From: Desulfobacula sp.
GTDB taxonomy: Bacteria; Desulfobacterota; Desulfobacteria; Desulfobacterales; Desulfobacteraceae
Direction: 5' to 3'
Length of the DNA stretch: 18,807 nt
NCBI GenBank assembly: GCA_027858355.1
Contig: JAQICW010000017.1
Location: 1-18,807 of the forward strand
Made by a program: the position numbers and the translations under genes. The notes under the pieces are model-generated. The model saw nothing but the letters and a program-made list of their open reading frames with translations, was not told where the DNA came from and did no database searches. Numbering within the stretch: the first letter of the stretch is position 1; the number at the start of each line of letters is the position of its first letter. This document shows positions 1 through 8,300 of the stretch, piece by piece.

Positions 1-1506
1 CTGAAGATATTCATTCTTGATGTGCTTTTCCAATATAAAATCCTGAAACAGGATGCTTTAAGATGGGTAATGCATATGCTTATTTTCTGGGGGTTTATAC
101 TGCTGTTCTTTATGCATGCCCTGGAGTCGGTTGTGTCTGAAAAGATTTTCTCTTATTATTATTCAACTGTAAATCCCTTTATGTTCCTGAGAGATTTTTT
201 CGGTTTCATGGTTTTGGTTGGAATTATCATTGCCATTTGCCGTCGTTTTTTTATGAAAATCCACAGGCTTTATACAAATAAAACAGATACCTATGCCATT
301 TTTATTGTCGCTATCATTATTCTATCCGGAATTTTTTTAGAAGGGGCAAAAATTATTTCCCATACCGATTTTCAAAACATGGAAAAAGATTTTTCAGCCC
401 TTGATTATAAAGAAGATATACTTGCTTTGGAAGCGTACTGGGTAAAATATTATGGGCTTGTCTCTCCCAATATTTTGGAGCCAATCTCTTCAGAAACCCT
501 TGCGGCTGGTGAAGAAATTCATGATGAGAGCTGTGTTGACTGTCATACAAGACCACAAGCAGCATTTGCCGGGTATGCAATGTCAAAAATGATGAAACCC
601 GTGGGTGGGCTTCTGGATTGCATGGGTATGGTAAATATTTTATATTATTTTCATATACTTGCCTGCTTTATCGGTCTTGCGCTTTTGCCCTTTACCAAAA
701 TGCTTCATATGATAACAACTCCAGTAAGTTTAATCACCAATGCGATAATGCAAAGAGACAAATCAGACCCTTTGAATATTGCCACACGTCAGCTTATTGA
801 ACTTGATGCATGTGTTCATTGTAACACCTGCAGTAAAACTTGCTCACAAGGCCCTGCCTATGATGTTAAAAATAATGTGAACATCCTGCCATCGGAAAGA
901 ATGGTCACACTTCGGCAGTATTTTAAAACCAAAGACCTTGGCTCATCACAATTTATGGCAATTCAGGAAGGTATTTTTCTGTGTTCAAATTGTGACAGGT
1001 GTACTGTTGTCTGTCCGGCCGGAATAAACCTTAAGGAACTCTGGTACGATGTCAGAGAGGAATTTATCAGGTCCGGGGCATCGATCACATCTCTTGTATT
1101 GTCACCTTATTCATATAATCGTACTTACAATCAAGATGATTTTGGCGCCACGCTTGCTGATATGCCGGCTAGACATGCCAGGGGTATTATCGCTTCTAAG
1201 TACAAAAAAAAGAGCCTCTCAGAAGATGTACTGTCCTTGACCGATACGAGCAATGAATTGAAGGACAATAAAGAACTCGCTCTTCAGGAACCTACATTTG
1301 CCTATTGTTTTTCATGTGAAAACTGTACCAATGTCTGTCCTGTGGTCATGAACTATGAAAAACCAGAACAGGTTCTTGACCTGCTTCCTCACCAGATTAT
1401 GAGATCAATCGGTCTTGGCCTTGAAAATCTTGCTCTTGGATCTAATATGCTGTGGGATTGCGTCACCTGTTATCAATGCCAGGAACACTGTCCCCAAAAT
1501 GTTTAA
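1..1506 (+). CDS. Membrane-anchored HdrC-type protein: heme-c motif plus four [4Fe-4S] motifs (5' partial)
   Basis: The reading frame is open from base 1; the first start-like codon is a GTG at 22 with no good ribosome site, so the true start probably lies upstream. Residues below are numbered from that GTG. Hydrophobic helices lie near 14-34, 54-75, 91-108 and 203-224. Between helices 3 and 4 is a polar stretch with a CVDCH heme-c motif (171-175), expected on the periplasmic side. The rest is cytoplasmic-type with four CxxCxxCxxxC clusters, starting at Cys264, 321, 429 and 480. The last pair, with LPHQIMRSIGLG between them, is HdrC-like. HdrC normally passes electrons from HdrA to HdrB as a small soluble subunit; here it is fused to a NarI/HdrE-like membrane part, which suggests a link to quinone or periplasmic cytochromes. 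It heads the hdrBA-flxDCBA cluster. The frame ends in TAA just after CPQNV, where HdrC proteins normally continue. The HdrC assignment is firm; the electron partner is inference. Confidence 0.85.
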   Translation: MKIFILDVLFQYKILKQDALRWVMHMLIFWGFILLFFMHALESVVSEKIFSYYYSTVNPFMFLRDFFGFMVLVGIIIAICRRFFMKIHRLYTNKTDTYAIFIVAIIILSGIFLEGAKIISHTDFQNMEKDFSALDYKEDILALEAYWVKYYGLVSPNILEPISSETLAAGEEIHDESCVDCHTRPQAAFAGYAMSKMMKPVGGLLDCMGMVNILYYFHILACFIGLALLPFTKMLHMITTPVSLITNAIMQRDKSDPLNIATRQLIELDACVHCNTCSKTCSQGPAYDVKNNVNILPSERMVTLRQYFKTKDLGSSQFMAIQEGIFLCSNCDRCTVVCPAGINLKELWYDVREEFIRSGASITSLVLSPYSYNRTYNQDDFGATLADMPARHARGIIASKYKKKSLSEDVLSLTDTSNELKDNKELALQEPTFAYCFSCENCTNVCPVVMNYEKPEQVLDLLPHQIMRSIGLGLENLALGSNMLWDCVTCYQCQEHCPQNV

Positions 1507-1578
1507 GTAACTGATATTTTTTATGAACTTAAAAATAAAGTATCCAAAGATTGTTTTTACTCCCAAAAAGAGGGATGA
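1504..1578 (+). other. In-frame TAA and untranslated-looking HdrC C-terminal remnant
   Basis: The hdrC-like frame stops at TAA 1504-1506. The same frame continues open to TGA 1576-1578 and encodes VTDIFYELKN followed by 13 more residues. V-T-D-I-x-x-x-L-(K/R)-N directly after CPQxVx is the usual continuation of HdrC. The TAA therefore looks like a nonsense change of a single codon (CAA, AAA or GAA to TAA) or a sequence error. It is not a UGA, so selenocysteine insertion does not explain it. The remnant accounts for half of the otherwise unusual 143-nt gap before hdrB. Confidence 0.65.
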
Positions 1579-1649
1579 CGTATTCTATGAGCATATAAAT
1601 ATATGAAACTTGTTAAAATATTTCCTTCATTTTATTTAATAGTACAGCA

Positions 1650-2645
1650 ATGGAAAAAAATATGAAAAAATTTGCATTATTTATCGGATGTAACATACCG
1701 GCAAAAGTTCAGCAATACGAGACTTCATCAAGGGCTGTGCTGAAAAAATTAGATATTGATATCAAGGATATAAAAGAATTCAATTGTTGCGGTTATCCTT
1801 TGAAAAATACAGATAAAATCGCATGGATCCAGTCATCAGCAAGAAATATTGCATTGGCTGAAAATGCTGGGACAGATATTCTGACCCTTTGTAAATGCTG
1901 TTTTGGAAGCCTTAAAAAAGCTGATGCGCTTTTAAAAGAGGATAATGACTTAAAAGTTACAATTAATGAAATCCTTGACACAGAAGGCCTCAAATATAAT
2001 GGGACCTCCTCAATATCACACTATTTGTCAGTATTGCACAATGACATTAAAATTGATGAGCTGAATAAAAAAATCATAGATCATTATAAGGATCTTAAAA
2101 TAGCCACCCATTATGGCTGTCATGCCCTTCGTCCTTCTGAAATAATGAAGTTTGATGATCCGGTTTCCCCGTCACTTTTCGACAACCTTGTAAATGTTAC
2201 CGGGGCTAAAAGCATTGAGTGGGAATCCAAACTGGATTGCTGTGGGGCACCTGTGCTTGGGATTAATGATAATTTATCCTATGATCTTACCGAGAAAAAA
2301 CTTGGGAATGCTAAAAAAGCCGGTGCTGATTTTATTTGTGTGGCCTGCCCATGGTGCCATATGCAGTTTGATAAAATTCAAGACCAGATTGTTACAAAAA
2401 GAAATACTGGATACAACCTTCCCTCAATACTATATACACAGCTTTTAGGACTTCGTCTGGGAATTGGAAAAGAAGAATTGGGGATTGACAGCCCAGATAA
2501 TCAAAATAATGAACATTTGAATCAAGTTTATTCCAAGCTTTTTGACACTGAAGCTAAAAAAGAAAAAAAACCAAAAAAGAAAAAAGCTAAGAAAAAAGAA
2601 TCTGTAAAAAAGGCAATAAAAAAAGAGCCTCAAAGTGTTGAATAA
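1650..2645 (+). CDS. hdrB: HdrB, heterodisulfide reductase catalytic subunit B
   Basis: It is the disulfide-reducing subunit of an HdrABC complex, carrying two CCG domains that bind the noncubane [4Fe-4S] clusters. Domain 1 shows FIGC near residue 14, CCGYP near 47 and a CKCC motif near 82. Domain 2 shows HYGCHALRP near 155, CCGAP near 198 and CPWC near 231. The core length (about 280 residues) fits HdrB. In a sulfate reducer the substrate is likely the DsrC disulfide/trisulfide rather than CoM-S-S-CoB, supported by dsrC just beyond the cluster; this is inference. After about residue 298 there is an unusual lysine-rich tail with runs such as KKEKKPKKKKAKKKE. The start is uncertain: the ATG at 1650 lacks a clear Shine-Dalgarno site, and the in-frame ATG at 1662 is possible. 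Confidence 0.93.
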   Translation: MEKNMKKFALFIGCNIPAKVQQYETSSRAVLKKLDIDIKDIKEFNCCGYPLKNTDKIAWIQSSARNIALAENAGTDILTLCKCCFGSLKKADALLKEDNDLKVTINEILDTEGLKYNGTSSISHYLSVLHNDIKIDELNKKIIDHYKDLKIATHYGCHALRPSEIMKFDDPVSPSLFDNLVNVTGAKSIEWESKLDCCGAPVLGINDNLSYDLTEKKLGNAKKAGADFICVACPWCHMQFDKIQDQIVTKRNTGYNLPSILYTQLLGLRLGIGKEELGIDSPDNQNNEHLNQVYSKLFDTEAKKEKKPKKKKAKKKESVKKAIKKEPQSVE

Positions 2646-2693
2646 AGATTTGTTATAAAAAACATTAAAGTCAGGTTGTTTATAGGAGAAAAA

Positions 2694-5600
2694 ATGTCAC
2701 TAAAAAAAATCGGTTCAATAATGGTCGTTGGAGGTGGAATATCCGGCATGCAGGCAGCACTTGATGCTGCTGATTCCGGATATTATGTCTATCTTGTGGA
2801 AAAGTCACCCTCCATTGGCGGGATTATGGCTCAATTGGACAAGACATTTCCTACCAATGATTGTGCCATGTGAATTATTTCACCAAAACTGGTCGAGGTC
2901 GGCCGGCATATAAATATTGAACTTCTAACCTTATCTGAAGTTAAAAATATCTCTGGTGAAGCAGGTGACTTTAAAGTCGATATTGTTCAACATCCAAGAT
3001 TTGTTGACATTGATAAATGTATTGCCTGTGGCTTGTGCGCTGAAAAATGTCCGAAAAAAGTTGACAATGAATATGAAGAAGGCCTTGGGAAACGAAAAGC
3101 AATTTATGTAAAATACCCCCAGGCAGTGCCGCTAAAATATTCAATTGATGCAAAAAACTGTATTTTCCTGACCATGGGAAAATGTCAAATATGTGAAAAA
3201 ACCTGCCCCACCAATGCAATCTATTATGAGGATCAGCAAAAAAATATCACATTGAATGTTGGTTCTGTTATCATTTCTTCGGGCTGCAAACCCTATGATC
3301 CAGGTGAGCATGATGTTTATGGATATAATAAATCTAAGAATATTGTGACAAGTCTTGAGTTTGAACGGATTCTTTCTTCTGCCGGCCCTTATGAAGGACA
3401 CCTGGTAAGACCTTCTGATAAAAAAGAGCCGAAAAAAATTGCCTGGCTCCAATGCATAGGTTCCAGAGACAATCACCTGGGTTCAAATGGATATTGTTCT
3501 TCTGTCTGCTGTACCTATGCTGTAAAAGAAGCAATGCTTGCCAAGGAACATAGTCATGATCCTCTGGATACTGCTATTTTCTATATGGATATCAGGACCC
3601 ATGGAAAGGATTATGAACATTTCTATAACAGGGGCAAAGATGAATCTGGAATAAGATTTGTTAAATCCAAAATCACAAATATTGTTCCTGATCCGGAATC
3701 GGGTACGCAAATTATTAATTACATAGATGAAACTGGAATCAGACAAGAAGAAGCCTTTGATATTGTGGTATTATCTGTCGGACTGTGCATTGGCAAGGAA
3801 GCGATTGAACTTGCAGGTAAAATGGATATCAACCTTGATCACTATAATTTTGTCACCACCAATAGTTTTGAACCGGTTAAGACATCAAAACCCGGAATTT
3901 TTATCTGCGGTGCATTTGAAGCGCCAAAAGATATACCTTCTTCAGTAATTGAATCCAGTGCTGCCGCCGGTATGGCAGGCATAGATCTGAAGGAATCAAG
4001 GTGGTCTCTTACAAAAACCAAAGAGATCCCTGAAGAAATTAATGTAACAGGAGAAGCTCCGAGAATCGGTGTTTTTGTTTGCAGATGCGGTACCAATATA
4101 GCAGGTGTAGTTGATGTGCCTGCTGTTGTTGAAATGGCTAAAAAACTACCCTATGTTGAGTTTGCCCAGGAAAATATGTTTTCCTGTTCCCAGGACACCC
4201 AGGATGCCATTACAAATATTATAAAGGAAAAACAATTAAACCGGGTTGTCATAGCGGCATGTACGCCCAAAACCCATGAAGGCCTGTTCCAGGAGACATT
4301 AACAAATGCTGGAATCAATAAATATCTTTTTGATATGGCCAATATCAGGAATCAATGTTCATGGATACATGCTAAAGAGACTGAAAAAGCGACTGAAAAA
4401 GCCAAAGACCTTGTCAGGATGACAACTGCCAAGGTTGCATTGCATGAATCCTTAAAAGAACCCACCCTTGAAATTCACCAGTCAGGACTGGTTATCGGTG
4501 GTGGTGTTGCAGGCATCATTGCTGCAAAAACACTTGCCGATCAAGGCTATCATACCCATCTTCTTGAAAAGGAAGACAAACTTGGTGGTCAGGCAAATAA
4601 GCTTTATCAAACCTGGCAGGGCGAAGATATCCAGGCTCATCTGGCCTTAATGATAGAGTCTGTAAAACAAAACAAATTAATCGATATCCACCTGAATACC
4701 GAAATAACAGAAGTTGATGGATTTGTTGGAAATTTTGAAACTCATATCAGCAAAAATGGCACCACTGAAACCCTGAAGCACGGCATTACAATTATTTCAA
4801 CGGGTGCTTCGGAATTAAAACCTGAGGAACATCTTTATGGAGAAGATGATCGTGTTTTAACCGGGCTTGAACTGGACCAAAAATTTTTAAATGACGATGA
4901 AGATCTTAAGTCAACAAACACAGCGGTCTTTATCCAGTGTGTGGGGTCAAGGATATTAGAGCGGCCCTATTGTTCAAAAGTATGCTGCACTCAATCCATC
5001 AGGAATGCATTAAAATTAAAATCAATAAATCCTGAAATGAATGTTTTTATTTTGTATCGCGATATGAGACCATTTGGGTTAAGGGAAGATCTTTATACAA
5101 AGGCCCGCACTGAGGGGATTCAATTTATCAAATTTGATTTTGAAAAAAAACTGGAAGTGAATGCCAAAGACGATCACCTCCAGGTACTTTTTTCAGATAC
5201 CTCCCTTAGAAGAAAAATGCAGATAAAGAGTGATTTAATTATTTTGGCCTCTTCCATTGTTCCTGAAAAAGGAAATAAAATTGCGGCTATGTATAAAGCC
5301 ACGCAGAACGCTGATGGATTTTTCATGGAAGCCCACGCAAAACTGCGGCCTGTTGACTGCGCAACCGATGGAATATTCATCTGCGGTCTTGGCCATGCTC
5401 CCAAACCCATTGACGAGTCAATATCCCAGGCCCAGGCAGCGGCTACAAGAGCGGTTACCCTTCTTGCCAAAAAAACAATGAACATGGACGGGACCATTGC
5501 ATTAGTGGATCAGGATATATGCAGTTCATGCGGTGTATGTGTGTCCATCTGTCCATTTTCTGCTCCGTCCTTTACAAATGAGGGACGATATGAGGGAAAA

Positions 5601-5816
5601 GCACAAATCAACCCGGTTCTTTGTAAAGGATGCGGACTGTGCGTTGGATCCTGCAGATCAGGAGCAATACATCTTAAAGGGTTTGATAATAATCAGATAT
5701 TTGCCCAGATATTTGCCCAGAATGATGAAACTGAAACCGGGGATGACATCCAAACAATAGAGGAAATAGAAACTATACCAAAAAAAGAAAAAGATGCAGC
5801 CAACGCTGCTGTATAG
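2694..5816 (+). CDS. hdrA: HdrA, long-form FAD/iron-sulfur bifurcating subunit, selenoprotein (UGA = Sec60)
   Basis: It is the flavin subunit expected to split electron pairs between HdrB/HdrC and a low-potential acceptor such as ferredoxin. ATG 2694 is preceded by a TAGGAG site. In-frame TGA 2871-2873 lies in a conserved HdrA motif, DCAM-U-IISPK, where relatives have Cys or Sec; a SECIS-like hairpin follows and the frame then stays open for 980 codons, giving 1,040 aa. Order of domains: first FAD fold (GGGISG, 13-18) with Sec60; ferredoxin-like clusters at C109-C119 and C156-C171; an HdrA N-terminal-type domain starting RIGVFVCRCGTN near 457; a second FAD fold (VIGGGVAG near 600); and a C-terminal ferredoxin with clusters at C943-C953 and C977-C987. 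It thus resembles a half HdrA fused to a complete one. A short acidic tail ends it. Without recoding, automated annotation will split it at 2873. Confidence 0.95.
2889..2906 (+). promoter_or_regulatory. Bacterial SECIS-like hairpin in hdrA
   Basis: A 6-bp stem CTGGTC/GGCCGG (four Watson-Crick and two G-U pairs) closes the hexaloop GAGGTC. The loop holds GGU, located 24-26 nt after the UGA at 2871-2873. Bacterial SECIS elements sit just after the UGA within the coding region, with a small apical loop containing G or GG/GGU that SelB recognises. Position and loop both fit. The fold was worked out by hand. Confidence 0.75.
5694..5720 (+). repeat. Perfect 12-bp tandem duplication in the hdrA tail
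   Basis: The unit CAGATATTTGCC occurs twice in a row (5694-5705, 5706-5717), followed by a further CAG. It encodes QIFA-QIFA-Q just after the last ferredoxin cluster of HdrA. It keeps the frame and looks like a recent slippage duplication in a tolerant linker. Confidence 0.9.
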
Positions 5817-5829
5817 GGAGATATGATTA

Positions 5830-6252
5830 ATGAGTGAAAATAAAATAAAAATAACCAGCTTCCTTTGTAACTGGTGCAGTTATGGCGCAGCTGATCTTGC
5901 CGGGGTCAGCAGGATGCAATACCCTGCCGATATCCGGGTTATCAGAATTCCATGCACAGGAAGAATGAGTCCTAAATTCATCCTGTCTGCTTTAAGGGAA
6001 GGTGCGGATGCTGTCTGGGTGTCTGGCTGACATCCTGGAGAATGTCATTACCTGGATGGTAATTATTATGCACGCAGGAAATTCGCTTTAATGGGAAATC
6101 TTCTGGAGCACATGGGAATTGAAAGGGACAGGGTCCATTTTTCCTGGATCTCTTCGGCAGAAGCCACCAAATTTGTGGATGTGGTCAAGGAGATTTCAGA
6201 TAAGGTAAAAGAGCTTGTGCCAAATAAAAAATTTGTAAAGGACTATAATTAA
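5830..6252 (+). CDS. flxD: FlxD/MvhD-type [2Fe-2S] electron-transfer subunit, selenoprotein (UGA = Sec67)
   Basis: It is the small protein that hands electrons to HdrA; MvhD does this between hydrogenase and Hdr in methanogens, and FlxD is the counterpart in FlxABCD-HdrABC. ATG 5830 follows a GGGAG site 14 nt after hdrA stops. An in-frame TGA at 6028-6030 sits in the strictly MvhD-like motif VSG-U-HPGECHY, where the family normally has Cys (GCHPGDCHY). The frame then continues to TAA 6250-6252, giving 140 aa, the normal family length. Other ligands visible are C13 and C16 ([10 protein letters not shown]), C42 (IPCTGRM) and C72 of HPGEC. A SECIS-like hairpin follows the UGA. Conventional gene callers would stop at 6030 and lose the second half. 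Confidence 0.94.
6047..6063 (+). promoter_or_regulatory. Bacterial SECIS-like hairpin in flxD
   Basis: A perfect 6-bp stem ATTACC/GGTAAT closes the pentaloop TGGAT. The loop GG lies 24-25 nt after the UGA at 6028-6030, within the usual bacterial distance, and there is a G among the first two loop bases. The sequence differs from the hdrA hairpin but the spacing to the loop G's is the same. The fold was worked out by hand. Confidence 0.7.
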
Positions 6253-6266
6253 TAAAGGTAATTTTT

Positions 6267-7214
6267 ATGAATACCTGTATAAAAAAAATAAGGGAGCTTT
6301 CTGCTGACCTCCTTGAAAAAGGAGAAGTGGAAAAAGTGATTGGTTTTGCAAAGGGAACCATTCCCATGGCAACAAGTCCTATTGCCATTCAAAAAAAACA
6401 AGATGTGGATAAACTTGTTTTTAATTCAATATGCGGACTTAACCTTGCCAATTACGTCTCCAAGGAGAAAGGCAAAATAGCAATTATCGCCAAAGGGTGT
6501 GACGCTAGAAATATTGTCACCCATATCGTTGAAAACCAGATTCAAAGAGATCAGATTTACATTATTGGAGTGCCCTGCACAGGCATGGTGGACAAACCCA
6601 AAATTGCTGGGCTTTTTGAAGATGAAATAGTTGAGTTTTCAGAAGACAACGACACCTTGACTGTTTCATCACTATTAAAAGCACAAACCCTGAAAAAACA
6701 AGATTATTTAAAGGAAAACTGCCTTTATTGTACCCATAAAAATCCAGTGCTCTATGATGTTCTGGCAGCAGACCTTGTGGAAGAACAAAAGCTTGACAAT
6801 CTTTTTCCCGACGTTGATCAAATTGAAGCTTTGGACGAAGATGCTAAATGGAATCATTTTGAAAATCTGACAAAGAATTGTATTAGGTGTTATGCCTGTA
6901 GAAATGCATGCCCCTTGTGTTATTGCCCCACTTGTTTTGTGGATGAATCTGATCCCCAATGGGTAGGCAAGGGTCAGGATAAGACAGATGTGAATACCTT
7001 TCATTTTTTAAGAGCCTTCCATTGCGCTGGGCGATGTACTGATTGCGGAGCCTGTGTTGAAGCATGCCCCATGGGTATCAATGTCAGGGATTTTACAAGG
7101 AAGCTGAACAAAGACACATTTTTACTCTTTGGCTGGGAAGCAGGCCTTGATGTGACAAAACGTCCTCCTCTGGATACTTATAGTCCGGAAGATCCTGATG
7201 ATTTTATCAAATAA
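6267..7214 (+). CDS. flxC: FlxC-type FrhB-like/4Fe-4S dicluster subunit
   Basis: The 315-residue protein has an N-terminal half like the coenzyme F420 hydrogenase/dehydrogenase beta (FrhB/FdhB) family, with AKGCDARN (Cys78), GVPCTGM (Cys104) and NCLYCTHKNP (Cys152, Cys155). A cysteine-rich dicluster follows: C205, C208, C211 and C215, then C218, C220 and C223, then C253, C257, C260, C263 and C267. It is an iron-sulfur relay in the Flx module between the NAD(P)H-oxidising subunit and FlxD/HdrA; this role comes from the FlxABCD-HdrABC system of Desulfovibrio. It lies 14 nt after flxD, with AAAGG upstream, inside the same operon. The C218-C223 cluster (CYCPTC) is more than two regular ferredoxin motifs need and resembles CPTCWC in FlxB. 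The exact letter assignment (C versus B) is moderately certain. Confidence 0.82.
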   Translation: MNTCIKKIRELSADLLEKGEVEKVIGFAKGTIPMATSPIAIQKKQDVDKLVFNSICGLNLANYVSKEKGKIAIIAKGCDARNIVTHIVENQIQRDQIYIIGVPCTGMVDKPKIAGLFEDEIVEFSEDNDTLTVSSLLKAQTLKKQDYLKENCLYCTHKNPVLYDVLAADLVEEQKLDNLFPDVDQIEALDEDAKWNHFENLTKNCIRCYACRNACPLCYCPTCFVDESDPQWVGKGQDKTDVNTFHFLRAFHCAGRCTDCGACVEACPMGINVRDFTRKLNKDTFLLFGWEAGLDVTKRPPLDTYSPEDPDDFIK

Positions 7215-7230
7215 ACAAAAAGGGTATACA

Positions 7231-8283
7231 ATGAAGTTCATAACAATTGATAAAAATAACTGGACCAAAGGTATTGATAAATCCAGAAAGACATATCAAC
7301 TTTTTGGCCCGGTTAAAGATGAAAATGGGTGTCTGATCAAAAAACTTGATCAAGATGTTCATCCAGACATGGGATATTATGAGTCTGTCATGTCGGTAAA
7401 ATCTGTTCTTTTTCCCCAGACTGAAAAAATTTTGTTTGCCAGACTGGATGAATCGCTTGAAGATCACCATATCATGAAACGAGCTGAAAATGACTATTCC
7501 CCCCGTGCGGTTCTTGGTATTCGGCCCTATGATGCAAAAGCCATTGCACTTGTTAAACTCAACTTTGACACCAAAGAGTTTCAAGATCCTTATTGGTGTG
7601 ATGCCTATGAGGCCACAGTCTTTGTTGGGCTTGGCATTAATAAACCAGGGCCCTTTGATTTTTCCACTTCTGTTGGAACCGGGCCCTTTTGTGAAGAAGG
7701 TCTTGACATTCTTCTGGCAGACCTTGATGACAAATATCTGGCAAAGATTCTCACTCCAAAGGGAGATGCTTTTGCAATTGCCTGCGGGTTTGATACAATG
7801 GCTGATGAAAAAGAAAGCCAGGTATTGTTTGATATATTAAAAAGAGAAGCTGAAAAAAATATTACATCCAATGTGGAGATCAATAAACTTAAGGACAAAA
7901 CCATTCTTGAGCTCCATGAAGCACCCTTCTGGGATGATTTGGCATTTTCCTGTATCAACTGTGGAACCTGCACATATGTCTGCCCAACCTGCTGGTGCTT
8001 TGATATCCAGGATGAGGCCAGACAAAAAAAAGCCTTCCGATTTCGAAATTGGGACACCTGCATGTCTCCTTTGTTCACCCGCCATGCAACCGGTCATAAC
8101 CCAAGGGGCACCAAAGTTCAACGGGTTCGTCAAAGGTTTATGCATAAATTGAAATATTTTTTTGATAAATACGACCAGGGAATCATGTGTGTCGGATGCG
8201 GCAGGTGTGTCAAAAGCTGTCCGGTCAACATTGATATTCGTGAAGTGTGTAATATGATGAATGCATATGAGAAACAAGATTAG
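7231..8283 (+). CDS. flxB: FlxB-type 4Fe-4S dicluster subunit
   Basis: The 350-residue protein belongs to the sulfhydrogenase beta/anaerobic sulfite reductase A-like iron-sulfur family. The N-terminal region has LGIRPYDAKAI near residues 95-105. The C-terminal dicluster has C241, C244, C247 and C251 (CINCGTCTYVC), the extra C254 and C256, and a second cluster C320, C323, C326, C330. It should carry electrons from the flavin of FlxA towards FlxC/FlxD and HdrA. ATG 7231 is preferred over the in-frame ATG at 7198 because the latter overlaps flxC by 17 nt, while AAAGGG sits at good distance before 7231. The gene is followed 17 nt later by flxA. Confidence 0.85.
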   Translation: MKFITIDKNNWTKGIDKSRKTYQLFGPVKDENGCLIKKLDQDVHPDMGYYESVMSVKSVLFPQTEKILFARLDESLEDHHIMKRAENDYSPRAVLGIRPYDAKAIALVKLNFDTKEFQDPYWCDAYEATVFVGLGINKPGPFDFSTSVGTGPFCEEGLDILLADLDDKYLAKILTPKGDAFAIACGFDTMADEKESQVLFDILKREAEKNITSNVEINKLKDKTILELHEAPFWDDLAFSCINCGTCTYVCPTCWCFDIQDEARQKKAFRFRNWDTCMSPLFTRHATGHNPRGTKVQRVRQRFMHKLKYFFDKYDQGIMCVGCGRCVKSCPVNIDIREVCNMMNAYEKQD

Positions 8284-8300
8284 CGAACAAAGGAGAAATC

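Noticed and set aside
22..24. GTG as the true start of the hdrC-like gene
   Set aside because: The frame is open to base 1 and no good ribosome site precedes the GTG. The gene more likely begins before the window.
1504..1506. TAA as a recoded sense codon
   Set aside because: Selenocysteine uses UGA and pyrrolysine UAG. No known bacterial recoding fits TAA here; a mutation or sequence error is simpler.
2676..2693. TTG at 2676 as the hdrA start
   Set aside because: The ATG at 2694 has a TAGGAG site at correct distance, and that site itself lies inside the longer version.
3033..5816. A separate HdrA gene starting after the UGA
   Set aside because: The candidate start is a TTG inside a ferredoxin motif (GLCAEKC) and would cut off the FAD fold. 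Readthrough explains the data better.
5830..6030. A 66-residue truncated MvhD pseudogene
   Set aside because: The family motif continues perfectly after the UGA to the normal length, with a SECIS-like hairpin.
7605..8277. Long open frames on the minus strand over flxB
   Set aside because: They lie opposite a well-supported cysteine-cluster protein, have no family features and no ribosome sites.
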